Assembly: GCA_964450795.1 (NCBI GenBank)
Contig: CAYVDI010000036.1
Location: forward strand, 1-9,901
Source of the DNA: JAGOTT01 sp964450795
GTDB lineage: Bacteria > Patescibacteriota > Minisyncoccia > Moranbacterales > UBA1568
Direction of reading: 5' to 3'
Length of the DNA: 9,901 bases
Position 1 is the stretch's first letter. Each line of letters begins with the position of its first letter. A program made the position numbers and the translations under genes. Positions 1 through 4,984 of this stretch are shown in pieces. The notes beneath the pieces were generated by a model. That model worked only from the letters and a program-made list of their open reading frames with translations, ran no database searches and had not been told where the DNA came from.

Positions 1-16
1 CGCTAAGCGATCCGTT

Positions 17-991
17 ATGAAATTCTTTCGAACCATCCGAGCGAGCCTGCACGATCCGTCCTTCTATCGTGAAGCGAAGGATGCAAGGGCATCCCAAGCG
101 CTAAAATACTTCGCGCTTCTCGTGCTGATAGCGTCGGTCGTGACGACCGTATGGCTCGGTGTGTCCTTTTTCTCCTGGGCTTCGAGAACGGGTGATATCC
201 GCGAGTTGCGGGATACCGCTCTCTCCATCTATCCCGACGAGCTTGTTCTCGACTATCGTGACGGTCGCGTCACTTCGAATGTCGAGGAGCCGTATTTCAT
301 CCCGACCCCGAAAGAATTCCGGAATACCGCCGCCGAACCGGGGAGCGAGAGGACTCCGGCGAATCTTGTCGTGATCAGCACGAAGAGCCCCGTCACTCCC
401 GCGGATTTCGGACGATATGATACGAGCGTCATCCTTGCGGGTGATTCTCTCTGGATAAACGACACCAGAAAGGGGAAAATCGAGATTCAACCGTTCGATA
501 GTCGGATCCGAACGCCGTTCACTCTGAACAAGGGAGTTCTCGCATCATACGCGGACAAGCTCATCTCGATCCTGAAGCCGATCGTGATCGGGATGTTCCT
601 GCTTCTTCCGTTTATCCTCTTTCCTGTCTTCATGGCCGGGTACCTTTTCTACCTCGTTTTCGGGGCGCTCGTCGTTTGGGTGATCGGGAAGATTCGGAGT
701 GTCGACCTCACCTATGGTCAGTCGTACAAGCTCGGTCTCTATCTTATGACCGCTCCGCTCATCTACGGATTCCTCTCCGATTTCATCCCGCATACCAAGA
801 TACCGTTTCTGTTCACCGCGATTCTCGCGATAGCCGCCTCCGTCAATCTCGTACCGCCGAAACCGGAGCAACCATCGACCAATGAACCGGAAACTCCGAA
901 AGGTACTGAAATTAAACCCGAAAGCAGTGTCTCGGGAGACGCTGCTGACGAGTTGGTTTCCGACGCAAAACCGATCGAAGAAAAAGAGTAA
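17..991 (+). CDS. DUF1189-like multi-pass membrane protein (324 aa)
   Basis: The N-terminus (FFRTIRASLHDPSFYREA) matches the opening of the DUF1189 family, bacterial membrane proteins of unknown function. Visible layout: a short amphipathic cytosolic start; a first membrane helix at about residues 29-53; an extracytoplasmic domain at about 55-180 with alternating beta-like stretches; a hydrophobic block at about 183-225 long enough for two helices; then two further helices at about 236-256 and 261-278. A Pro/Glu-rich acidic tail (about 280-324) follows and is probably disordered. The ATG at 17 is the first in frame, but no clear SD precedes it and the window edge hides any promoter. The gene ends just before a terminator shared with the convergent 99-aa gene. 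The family call rests on recognised motif and topology; no enzymatic role can be assigned. Confidence 0.75.
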   Translation: MKFFRTIRASLHDPSFYREAKDARASQALKYFALLVLIASVVTTVWLGVSFFSWASRTGDIRELRDTALSIYPDELVLDYRDGRVTSNVEEPYFIPTPKEFRNTAAEPGSERTPANLVVISTKSPVTPADFGRYDTSVILAGDSLWINDTRKGKIEIQPFDSRIRTPFTLNKGVLASYADKLISILKPIVIGMFLLLPFILFPVFMAGYLFYLVFGALVVWVIGKIRSVDLTYGQSYKLGLYLMTAPLIYGFLSDFIPHTKIPFLFTAILAIAASVNLVPPKPEQPSTNEPETPKGTEIKPESSVSGDAADELVSDAKPIEEKE

Positions 992-1000
992 TAGACAAGG

Positions 1001-1046
1001 GCTGAAAAAAAACGGCGAGTCATTCGACCTCGCCGTTTCGTATTTT
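1001..1046. terminator. Bidirectional intrinsic terminator
   Basis: A perfect 9-bp stem, AACGGCGAG (1011-1019) with CTCGCCGTT (1029-1037), encloses a 9-nt loop. On the minus strand the stem runs straight into eight T residues (complement of the A-run 1005-1012), so it is strongest for the 99-aa minus gene. On the plus strand the tail is TTTCGTATTTT, weaker but usable for the DUF1189-like gene. Confidence 0.85.
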
Positions 1047-1345
1047 CAGTGCTTCCTGAATTTGTAGGGGAGTTCGCTCTGGCTGAACGCCTCCTTGCCG
1101 GGTGATTCCTCGCGTATATGCAGCCATTCGTCGGTCCGACCACACTGGCTCCAGAGCCGCGCATTGGAAAATCGGAACTTGTTTCCAGGCGAAACGATGG
1201 TGCTCATCATCATCACGCTCGGCTTCTCCGAATCGCTTCCGGCCCGTACCTGGATAACCACATAATCGTCGAGCAGTTTCCCGTTGTAGAAACATTCGAC
1301 GGGCATGCCGACCCTGAAATCATCGATTCCGGTGATGAATTCCAT
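1046..1345 (-). CDS. Hypothetical protein, 99 aa
   Basis: This is a short orphan of no family I recognise. The start is the ATG at 1345, fixed by a clear SD (AGGAG, 6 nt upstream) and by a promoter whose predicted transcript begins near 1370; the frame stays open further upstream, but that part lies beyond the promoter and is unlikely to be translated. The protein has no signal peptide or membrane helix. It looks mainly beta: an alternating hydrophobic segment (GMPVECFYNGKLLDDYVVIQV), then a Met-rich strand (SVMMMSTIV), then FRFSNARLW, ending in a basic tail (YKFRKH). It contains two separate cysteines and no paired metal-binding motif. It is transcribed alone, divergent from the 77-aa gene and convergent with the DUF1189-like gene. 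The clean promoter, SD and terminator argue for a real expressed gene. Confidence 0.8.
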   Translation of the reverse strand: MEFITGIDDFRVGMPVECFYNGKLLDDYVVIQVRAGSDSEKPSVMMMSTIVSPGNKFRFSNARLWSQCGRTDEWLHIREESPGKEAFSQSELPYKFRKH

Positions 1346-1376
1346 CGCCGTCTCCTCTTTAAAAGTGCTTGCGACG

Positions 1377-1405
1377 ATGGTAGCGCCACAAGAAGAGACT
1401 GTCAA
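1377..1405 (-). promoter_or_regulatory. Sigma70-type promoter for the 99-aa gene
   Basis: Read on the minus strand: a perfect -35 TTGACA (1405-1400), a 17-bp spacer, and -10 TACCAT (1382-1377, 4 of 6 to consensus). The predicted start near 1370 gives a leader of about 25 nt containing the SD. Confidence 0.7.
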
Positions 1406-1483
1406 TCGGTGCCCGATATGAGCGAAAACTTTCCTGCGAGGCATCCGTAGCATGAATGTACAAGGAAAATAAGAAACAACGAT

Positions 1484-1717
1484 ATGAAGAAATCGATTCT
1501 CCTGACGATCGCCGCAGTGGCTGTTGTCATCAGCGGTGGCGCTATCGCCTTCGGTCTCAGGCAAAGCGACCAAAACAGACAACAACTCTCCGTACAACAG
1601 GCCACCGTTGCCGCGAATACGGAAACCGTATCACAGACCGCGTCGGGGAACAGTCCGTCGATTGTCCCACAGCAGAAAGGGCAGCCGGCTCCTACGCGAT
1701 CGACGCGCACCTCGTGA
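1484..1717 (+). CDS. Small secreted or membrane-anchored protein, 77 aa
   Basis: The N-terminus MKKSILLTIAAVAVVISGGAIAFG is a typical positively charged start plus hydrophobic core. It could be a signal peptide (small residues around 18-22) or a single N-terminal membrane anchor. There is no lipobox cysteine; the whole protein lacks cysteine. The remainder (about residues 25-77) is Gln/Ser/Thr/Pro-rich and low complexity, probably disordered and outside the cytosol. I recognise no family. The upstream AAGGAAA lies about 16 nt from the ATG, too far for a good SD, and no convincing promoter was found in 1406-1483. The neighbouring (+) gene has its own promoter, so an operon is not implied. A long opposite-strand open frame covers the same bases, but the signal-like N-terminus supports this strand. 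Confidence 0.6.
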   Translation: MKKSILLTIAAVAVVISGGAIAFGLRQSDQNRQQLSVQQATVAANTETVSQTASGNSPSIVPQQKGQPAPTRSTRTS

Positions 1718-1730
1718 TAGGGCGTTCCTC

Positions 1731-1759
1731 TTGACAATTGGTCGATTTTTTTGTTGAAT
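1731..1759 (+). promoter_or_regulatory. Sigma70-type promoter for the Cys-rich gene
   Basis: A perfect -35 TTGACA (1731-1736), a 17-bp spacer and -10 TTGAAT (1754-1759, 4 of 6). The predicted start near 1766 gives a leader of about 42 nt. Confidence 0.65.
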
Positions 1760-1807
1760 GTCGTCGTGTTCTTTTTTTCAACGACCAGAGAAGAAAGGGG
1801 ATTGGTC

Positions 1808-2128
1808 ATGGAAGCCGCCGTATCCGTATTGTCACATCCGACCTTCGGAACTCTCGAGGATTTTCTCGGGTATATCGATCTGCACAAGGAGTCGCCTCGA
1901 GCGCTCACTTGCTGTAAGCACATCATCCAGCTCGTATTCCTCGCTAGCGGTACCGTCGACTATTTCGAGAATCCAGGGGGCTGCTACCACGACTGCTGTT
2001 GTTTCGATTCGCTCCACAATTATCGGACATCGGATCTCCTCGTCCGTGTGCGTGAGCGTATTTCGGACGGCGATATCCTGGACGACTGGCATAAGGAGCT
2101 TGCCAAAATCATGAGTCCCGTCCGCTAG
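1808..2128 (+). CDS. Cysteine-rich hypothetical protein, 106 aa
   Basis: The family is unknown. The ATG at 1808 is chosen because AAAGGGGA lies 7 nt upstream and the promoter places the transcript start near 1766; an in-frame TTG at 1751 would lie inside the promoter. The protein has six cysteines in two groups, C35-C36 (TCCKH) and C59/C63-C65 (GGCYHDCCCFD), with nearby histidines, an arrangement compatible with metal binding. A short hydrophobic run (HIIQLVFLASG, about 38-48) is too short for a confident membrane helix, and there is no signal peptide. The C-terminal third (LLVRVRERISDGDILDDWHKELAKIM) looks like charged helix. It is a one-gene unit with its own promoter and a very strong terminator. 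Metal binding is inference; disulfide-linked or chance clustering are alternatives. Confidence 0.75.
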   Translation: MEAAVSVLSHPTFGTLEDFLGYIDLHKESPRALTCCKHIIQLVFLASGTVDYFENPGGCYHDCCCFDSLHNYRTSDLLVRVRERISDGDILDDWHKELAKIMSPVR

Positions 2129-2138
2129 TCCGGTCGCC

Positions 2139-2173
2139 GGGCCCTTCCAGAAAAGGAAGGGCCCTTTGCTTTT
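2139..2173 (+). terminator. Strong intrinsic terminator
   Basis: A perfect 10-bp stem, GGGCCCTTCC (2139-2148) with GGAAGGGCCC (2155-2164), has a 6-nt loop AGAAAA and is followed by TTTGCTTTT. It lies 10 nt after the stop of the Cys-rich gene. Confidence 0.93.
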
Positions 2174-2198
2174 CTATATTGCATTTTTTGTTGATATA

Positions 2199-2207
2199 TG
2201 GCATAAT
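2199..2207 (+). promoter_or_regulatory. Extended -10 promoter for the 43-aa gene
   Basis: TGG followed by CATAAT (2202-2207, 5 of 6 to TATAAT) forms an extended -10 element. At 17-bp spacing the -35 position holds TTGCAT (2179-2184, 3 of 6). The predicted start near 2214 yields a leader of about 27 nt ending in a strong SD. Confidence 0.6.
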
Positions 2208-2240
2208 GGTCGTGTTCCAAACAGACGAAAGGAGTCGAGC

Positions 2241-2372
2241 ATGTTCTGGAACCCGTACCTTCCCGCCACGTTCGCCGCCTTGAGTATGGTCGCGGCGATG
2301 CATTCCATGGTCGTCTGGACTGCGTTCACTGTCCAGGCCGCCGCACATCAACTGCCGACGAAACAGAAATGA
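2241..2372 (+). CDS. Small membrane peptide, 43 aa
   Basis: The start is set by AAAGGAG, 6 nt upstream of the ATG at 2241. The peptide (MFWNPYLPATFAALSMVAAM at its N-terminus) is hydrophobic from about residue 4 to 35, with Ala, Met, Val and Trp, enough for one membrane helix, and ends in a short basic tail (TKQK). There is no cysteine, no lipobox and no obvious charged face. It has its own extended -10 promoter, so it is probably expressed independently or co-transcribed into engB 55 nt downstream. It does not match a family I can name. Small single-helix peptides can be membrane regulators or toxins of type I systems; I see no antisense antitoxin signal, so neither role is claimed. A longer in-frame start at 2166 lies upstream of the promoter and lacks an SD. 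Confidence 0.6.
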   Translation: MFWNPYLPATFAALSMVAAMHSMVVWTAFTVQAAAHQLPTKQK

Positions 2373-2384
2373 CCCTTCGGCACC

Positions 2385-2410
2385 CCGCCCCCGAACCAGG
2401 AGGCGGATTT
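2385..2410 (+). terminator. Imperfect hairpin before engB, possible weak terminator
   Basis: CCGCCCCC (2385-2392) pairs with GGAGGCGG (2399-2406) with one C-A mismatch and a 6-nt loop, followed by ATTTTC. The T-run is short, so readthrough into engB is likely. The 3' arm contains AGGAGG. Confidence 0.4.
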
Positions 2411-2427
2411 TCATTCCCGGATTTCAT

Positions 2428-3018
2428 ATGAAAGAGATCACGTCGACACAATTTCTCAAAGGCGTCATCGGATCCGAAGGATTGCCACAGCCGTCGCTTT
2501 CGACGACGGCGTTTTTCGGCCGTTCGAATGTCGGGAAATCGAGCGTCATAAATTCGCTCGCGAGACAGAAAGATCTCGCCCGGTCGAGCTCTCAGCCGGG
2601 TCGGACGACCGAGATAAATTATTTCCTCGTGAACGGTTCATGGCATCTTGCGGATACGCCAGGATACGGATACGCAAAGCTTCCCGCCTCGAAGCGGGAA
2701 AAGATCAGGAAACATCTCCTGTGGTATATAACAGCGCCTGAAGCCAGAATCGATCGGGCCGCGGTCATCGTGGATGCCAATATCGGCATACAGGATTCGG
2801 ATCGGGAAATGATCGACCTGCTCCGTGCCGCGAATCGGACCGTGATCGTCGTCGCGAACAAATCGGACAAAGGGAAAAGGAATGATATCGTGAATCATAT
2901 CCGCGATATTTCGTCGGAGTTCCCGGATTGCGCGGTGGTGCGTTATTCCGCGAAAACCGGCGAAGGGAGACACGAGCTCCTCGCGATGATATCTCCGGAA
3001 CGATACCCTGAGAAATAA
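2428..3018 (+). CDS. engB: Ribosome biogenesis GTPase EngB (YihA/YsxC)
   Basis: This is a TRAFAC-class GTPase of the EngB/YsxC family, which acts in the cytosol in assembly of the large ribosomal subunit. The motifs are in order: G1 GRSNVGKS at residues 31-38 (P-loop), G2 threonines at 60-61 (PGRTTEIN), G3 DTPGYGYAK from residue 76, G4 NKSD at 144-147 and G5 SAKTGEG from residue 174. The length of 196 aa is normal. The segment between G3 and G4, usually with an RHP-like motif (VD-RHPPT), reads VDANIGIQDSD here, a divergent form. The ATG at 2428 matches the usual start of the family, but no SD lies at normal distance; AGGAGG is 24 nt upstream in a hairpin. It may be co-transcribed with the 43-aa gene. 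It ends in a terminator shared with the convergent 125-aa gene. Confidence 0.95.
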   Translation: MKEITSTQFLKGVIGSEGLPQPSLSTTAFFGRSNVGKSSVINSLARQKDLARSSSQPGRTTEINYFLVNGSWHLADTPGYGYAKLPASKREKIRKHLLWYITAPEARIDRAAVIVDANIGIQDSDREMIDLLRAANRTVIVVANKSDKGKRNDIVNHIRDISSEFPDCAVVRYSAKTGEGRHELLAMISPERYPEK

Positions 3019-3060
3019 AAAAACGGCTTCGGAATTTCCGAGCCGTTTCGGTGGATATAT
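3012..3060. terminator. Bidirectional intrinsic terminator
   Basis: AACGGCTTCGG (3022-3032) pairs with CCGAGCCGTT (3038-3047), with one bulged T in the 5' arm. On the minus strand the stem is followed by a T-run (complement of the A-run 3017-3023), making it the terminator of the 125-aa gene. On the plus strand the tail is poor (TTTCGGTGG). The A-run overlaps the engB stop codon. Confidence 0.82.
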
Positions 3061-3080
3061 TTATCTTTGCGTGTCCTGTG

Positions 3081-3458
3081 TCAGGTTTTTGACCGGACGA
3101 CTTGTATCCGACGTCCGAGCAAGAGAGCCTTTTCGTTTATGAACTTAGCGAGATCGCGCCCAACTTCCGGGCTTGCTATGAAACTGTTCCGGAAAGCCCA
3201 ATACTTGTCGCCGATGTCGATGACCTCAAAGTATCCCAAAATGATCGGTTCCCCGTTTTCTCGGCTTGCGCTCGATGACACGAACCAGTGGGAGCCTGAC
3301 TCGATGACTTCGATCTGAGTGGTCTCCAGGAGGTGTCTAAGCAGAGCGTGGAACAGTTTCGGATCTGATCCCACGGGTTTTTCCTGAATCGTTTTCCGGA
3401 TCGGTATCGTAAGAAAGAAGTCGAGAATGGTATAACAGCCTATGCTCGAATTTCCCAT
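3081..3458 (-). CDS. Hypothetical protein, 125 aa
   Basis: This is an orphan with no family I recognise. The start at 3458 is supported by a good SD (AGAGGAG, 8 nt from the ATG) and a promoter at 3513-3541. The protein has no signal peptide or membrane helix. Mixed alpha/beta appearance: an N-terminal hydrophobic stretch (TILDFFLTIPI), a helix-like region (PKLFHALLRHLLETTQIEVIE), alternating strands (SHWFVSSS, EPIILGYFEVIDIGDKYWAF), then a C-terminal helix (VGRDLAKFINEKALLLG) and a basic end. The pattern resembles a small sensor-like alpha/beta fold, but that is only an impression. It is transcribed alone, convergent with engB and divergent from the ferredoxin gene, whose promoter overlaps its own. 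Confidence 0.8.
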   Translation of the reverse strand: MGNSSIGCYTILDFFLTIPIRKTIQEKPVGSDPKLFHALLRHLLETTQIEVIESGSHWFVSSSASRENGEPIILGYFEVIDIGDKYWAFRNSFIASPEVGRDLAKFINEKALLLGRRIQVVRSKT

Positions 3459-3493
3459 TTTGGATTCTCCTCTGTGGTGGATAGGAAAAATAT

Positions 3494-3522
3494 TTGAAAA
3501 GAGCTTCCTGATTTTGTACTAT
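3494..3522 (+). promoter_or_regulatory. Promoter for the ferredoxin gene
   Basis: -35 TTGAAA (3494-3499, 5 of 6), a 17-bp spacer and -10 TACTAT (3517-3522, 4 of 6). The predicted start near 3529 gives a leader of about 35 nt. It overlaps the opposite-strand promoter. Confidence 0.65.
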
Positions 3523-3541
3523 GCCTAGGCGGACAAGTCAA
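3513..3541 (-). promoter_or_regulatory. Promoter for the 125-aa gene
   Basis: Minus strand: -35 TTGACT (3541-3536, 5 of 6), a 17-bp spacer and -10 TACAAA (3518-3513, 4 of 6). Two -10 bases (3517-3518) are shared with the -10 of the opposite promoter. Confidence 0.65.
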
Positions 3542-3563
3542 CAACGAGATAACGGATGATTTT

Positions 3564-3866
3564 ATGGAAACGAACGTCGTGAAGGTGTGTTTGAGCGAGA
3601 AGTGCCGCGCAAGGGGGAGCAAAGGCGTTCTGTCCGCCCTTGAAAACCGGGAGGGTCTTCCTGCAACTATCGAGAGGACCGATCAATGTATGGGGTATTG
3701 CGGCATGGGGCCGAATGTCGCGGTGAATGGCAATATCCTACATCACATGCGCCCCGATGAGGCGAAAAGACGGGTCGAAGAGGAACTCCTGCATCCATCG
3801 CCGAAGATACACGGTCTCGGATCGAAAAATATCGACGATCTTGATTCGATTCTGGATAGTTTCTAA
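3564..3866 (+). CDS. Thioredoxin-like [2Fe-2S] ferredoxin, 100 aa
   Basis: The protein has the hallmarks of the thioredoxin-fold [2Fe-2S] ferredoxins (related to the NuoE/HoxE C-terminal domain). The cluster cysteines are C9 and C14 (VCLSEKCRARGS), then C42 and C46 (DQCMGYCGMGPNVAVNG), the C-x4-C plus C-x3-C layout. The GPNV segment and the following HHMRPDEAKRRVEEEL helix are also typical. It lies in the cytosol and is expected to carry single electrons; the partner cannot be told, as no hydrogenase or NADH dehydrogenase subunit lies in the window. A short tail after residue 77 (about 23 aa) extends past the fold. The ATG at 3564 is set by the conserved start of the fold; the SD is weak (GGAT). 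It is a monocistronic unit, convergent with the 159-aa gene. Confidence 0.88.
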   Translation: METNVVKVCLSEKCRARGSKGVLSALENREGLPATIERTDQCMGYCGMGPNVAVNGNILHHMRPDEAKRRVEEELLHPSPKIHGLGSKNIDDLDSILDSF

Positions 3867-3869
3867 GAA

Positions 3870-3906
3870 AGAGAAAAGGCCCCGCAAGGAGCCTTTCGTT
3901 TTTTGC
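3870..3906. terminator. Intrinsic terminator with GNRA-type loop
   Basis: AAAGGC (3875-3880) pairs with GCCTTT (3891-3896). Inside, CC pairs with GG around a GCAA tetraloop, with one C-A mismatch between the two helices. On the plus strand it is followed by CG and six T residues. On the minus strand the tail is TCTCTTTCTT, so it may serve both convergent genes, more weakly for the minus one. Confidence 0.82.
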
Positions 3907-3911
3907 GCGGA

Positions 3912-4391
3912 TCACCGACGGTTTCTTCTGGAAGGGAGCACCGTCACGATCAGGGATTCGTTGCGACGGCATCTCTCCGTCGTCAGCCTGAATGCGGTGA
4001 GCACCATCTCAAGTTCGTGCTGATTGCTCGTCCCGAAATCCCGATAAGGGAAGTTTCCCTTACTCTCCGCCATCCCTTGGAAGATATTCCTGTTGACCCA
4101 AGCGGAAATCTCGTCGAGTCTCACGAAACACCTCCGGAAGCTCCCTATGTATCCGGGGTATTTTTGGAGGAATTCCAGCGTATCGGCAAGTACCCAAAAG
4201 GCGTCGAGCACACCCGTCTTCATATGGCATGTTCCCGGATGGTAGCGCACGCCATAGACGTACGCCTCGTCGATTCTTCGTCGTAGCGTTGCCGCAAACC
4301 GGTTATTGCACACATACCTGCCGCCGATTCCGATCGCACCGGATAGGAATTTCCGGGTCGTTCTCGCGAAACTTGAGAAAGTCTGCATCAT
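3912..4391 (-). CDS. Hypothetical protein, 159 aa
   Basis: This is an orphan of unknown family. The ATG at 4391 is preceded by AAAGGA with 8 nt spacing; a second ATG follows at once, so initiation could be at either. The protein is basic and rich in aromatic residues, with no membrane helix. The N-terminal part (about 1-40) is Arg-rich; the middle (LDAFWVLADTLEFLQKYPGYIGSFRR) is helical and hydrophobic; the end (RRNESLIVTVLPSRRNRR) contains a strand and a strongly basic tail. Four scattered cysteines (at about 28, 55, 88 and 140) show no paired motif. The basic ends could contact nucleic acid, but there is no recognisable domain. It is a single-gene unit with its own promoter, convergent with the ferredoxin gene. 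Confidence 0.75.
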   Translation of the reverse strand: MMQTFSSFARTTRKFLSGAIGIGGRYVCNNRFAATLRRRIDEAYVYGVRYHPGTCHMKTGVLDAFWVLADTLEFLQKYPGYIGSFRRCFVRLDEISAWVNRNIFQGMAESKGNFPYRDFGTSNQHELEMVLTAFRLTTERCRRNESLIVTVLPSRRNRR

Positions 4392-4430
4392 GTCGCGTTC
4401 CTTTGTGAAAGATCCGTTTCTAACTCATGA

Positions 4431-4459
4431 AAATTAGCATATTTCAGCCATTTTGTCAA
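4431..4459 (-). promoter_or_regulatory. Promoter for the 159-aa gene
   Basis: Minus strand: a perfect -35 TTGACA (4459-4454), a 17-bp spacer and a -10 TAATTT (4436-4431, 3 of 6) preceded by TGC, an extended -10 arrangement. The predicted leader is about 33 nt. Confidence 0.6.
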
Positions 4460-4488
4460 TTGTACAGGCACCAGCGGCATGGTATCAT
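4460..4488 (+). promoter_or_regulatory. Extended -10 promoter for the membrane/thioredoxin unit
   Basis: TGG then TATCAT (4483-4488, 5 of 6), with a weak -35 TTGTAC (4460-4465, 3 of 6) at 17 bp. Its -35 directly abuts the -35 of the opposite promoter. The predicted start is near 4495. Confidence 0.6.
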
Positions 4489-4525
4489 GCACCACCGAAG
4501 AAATAATCAGCAAATCGCACAACGT

Positions 4526-4957
4526 ATGCAGGATATCATCACGAAAGTGAAGGCGGTCATCGCACGTGCATCGGAAAAAATCAAGTCGATACGGAAGGGC
4601 GCCGAAGAGGAAACGAAGGAACTGGTCCACGAAGCGCAGACGGAGGAAGTGTTCGTCGCGGAAATCGCGAAGCGGACCATGCGTGAACGCGTGCGTCCGA
4701 TATGCCAGCGCGTGAAAGCATCGTTCGAGAGGCTTTCGCCGAAGGAACGGATCGTACTCATCTTCGTGGTCGGACTCATCATCGGATTCGGCATAAAGAC
4801 AGCCGCAAACGGCCGTTTCGTGATCGGATATCGCGATTACACGGCAAAGAACGACAAGGCGTACGATCTTATCCAGCTCCAGAAAGAGGTGGCAAAAAGA
4901 GGTTCCGGATCGGCGTTTTCCGGTACTCCCACCGGTGGCGGCTCCTGTTCGCAGTAG
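4526..4957 (+). CDS. Single-pass membrane protein with near-terminal cysteine, 143 aa
   Basis: The family is unknown. From the ATG at 4526 the first ~70 residues form a charged, mostly helical cytosolic segment (KVKAVIARASEKIKSIRKGAEEETKEL and on), possibly coiled coil. One membrane helix follows (RIVLIFVVGLIIGFGI, about 75-91), then a ~50-residue outer segment ending in a Gly/Ser-rich tail with the motif GGGSCSQ, so a cysteine lies third from the end. The positive-inside rule puts the tail outside. The start is uncertain: an in-frame ATG at 4487 (156 aa) overlaps the -10, and one at 4427 lies upstream of the promoter; none has a good SD. It is the first gene of the unit with the thioredoxin-fold protein 27 nt downstream, so a redox partner role for the tail cysteine is possible but unproven. 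Confidence 0.75.
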   Translation: MQDIITKVKAVIARASEKIKSIRKGAEEETKELVHEAQTEEVFVAEIAKRTMRERVRPICQRVKASFERLSPKERIVLIFVVGLIIGFGIKTAANGRFVIGYRDYTAKNDKAYDLIQLQKEVAKRGSGSAFSGTPTGGGSCSQ

Positions 4958-4984
4958 GTGAGACCCGGTCATGGACACAATGTT

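Noticed and set aside
1402..1926. Minus-strand frame of 174 codons across the 77-aa and Cys-rich genes
   Set aside because: No SD or promoter, and both plus-strand genes have better start signals; it also runs through the promoters.
2413..2415. ATT as the start of engB, 9 nt after AGGAGG
   Set aside because: ATT starts are very rare, and the ATG at 2428 aligns with normal EngB N-termini.
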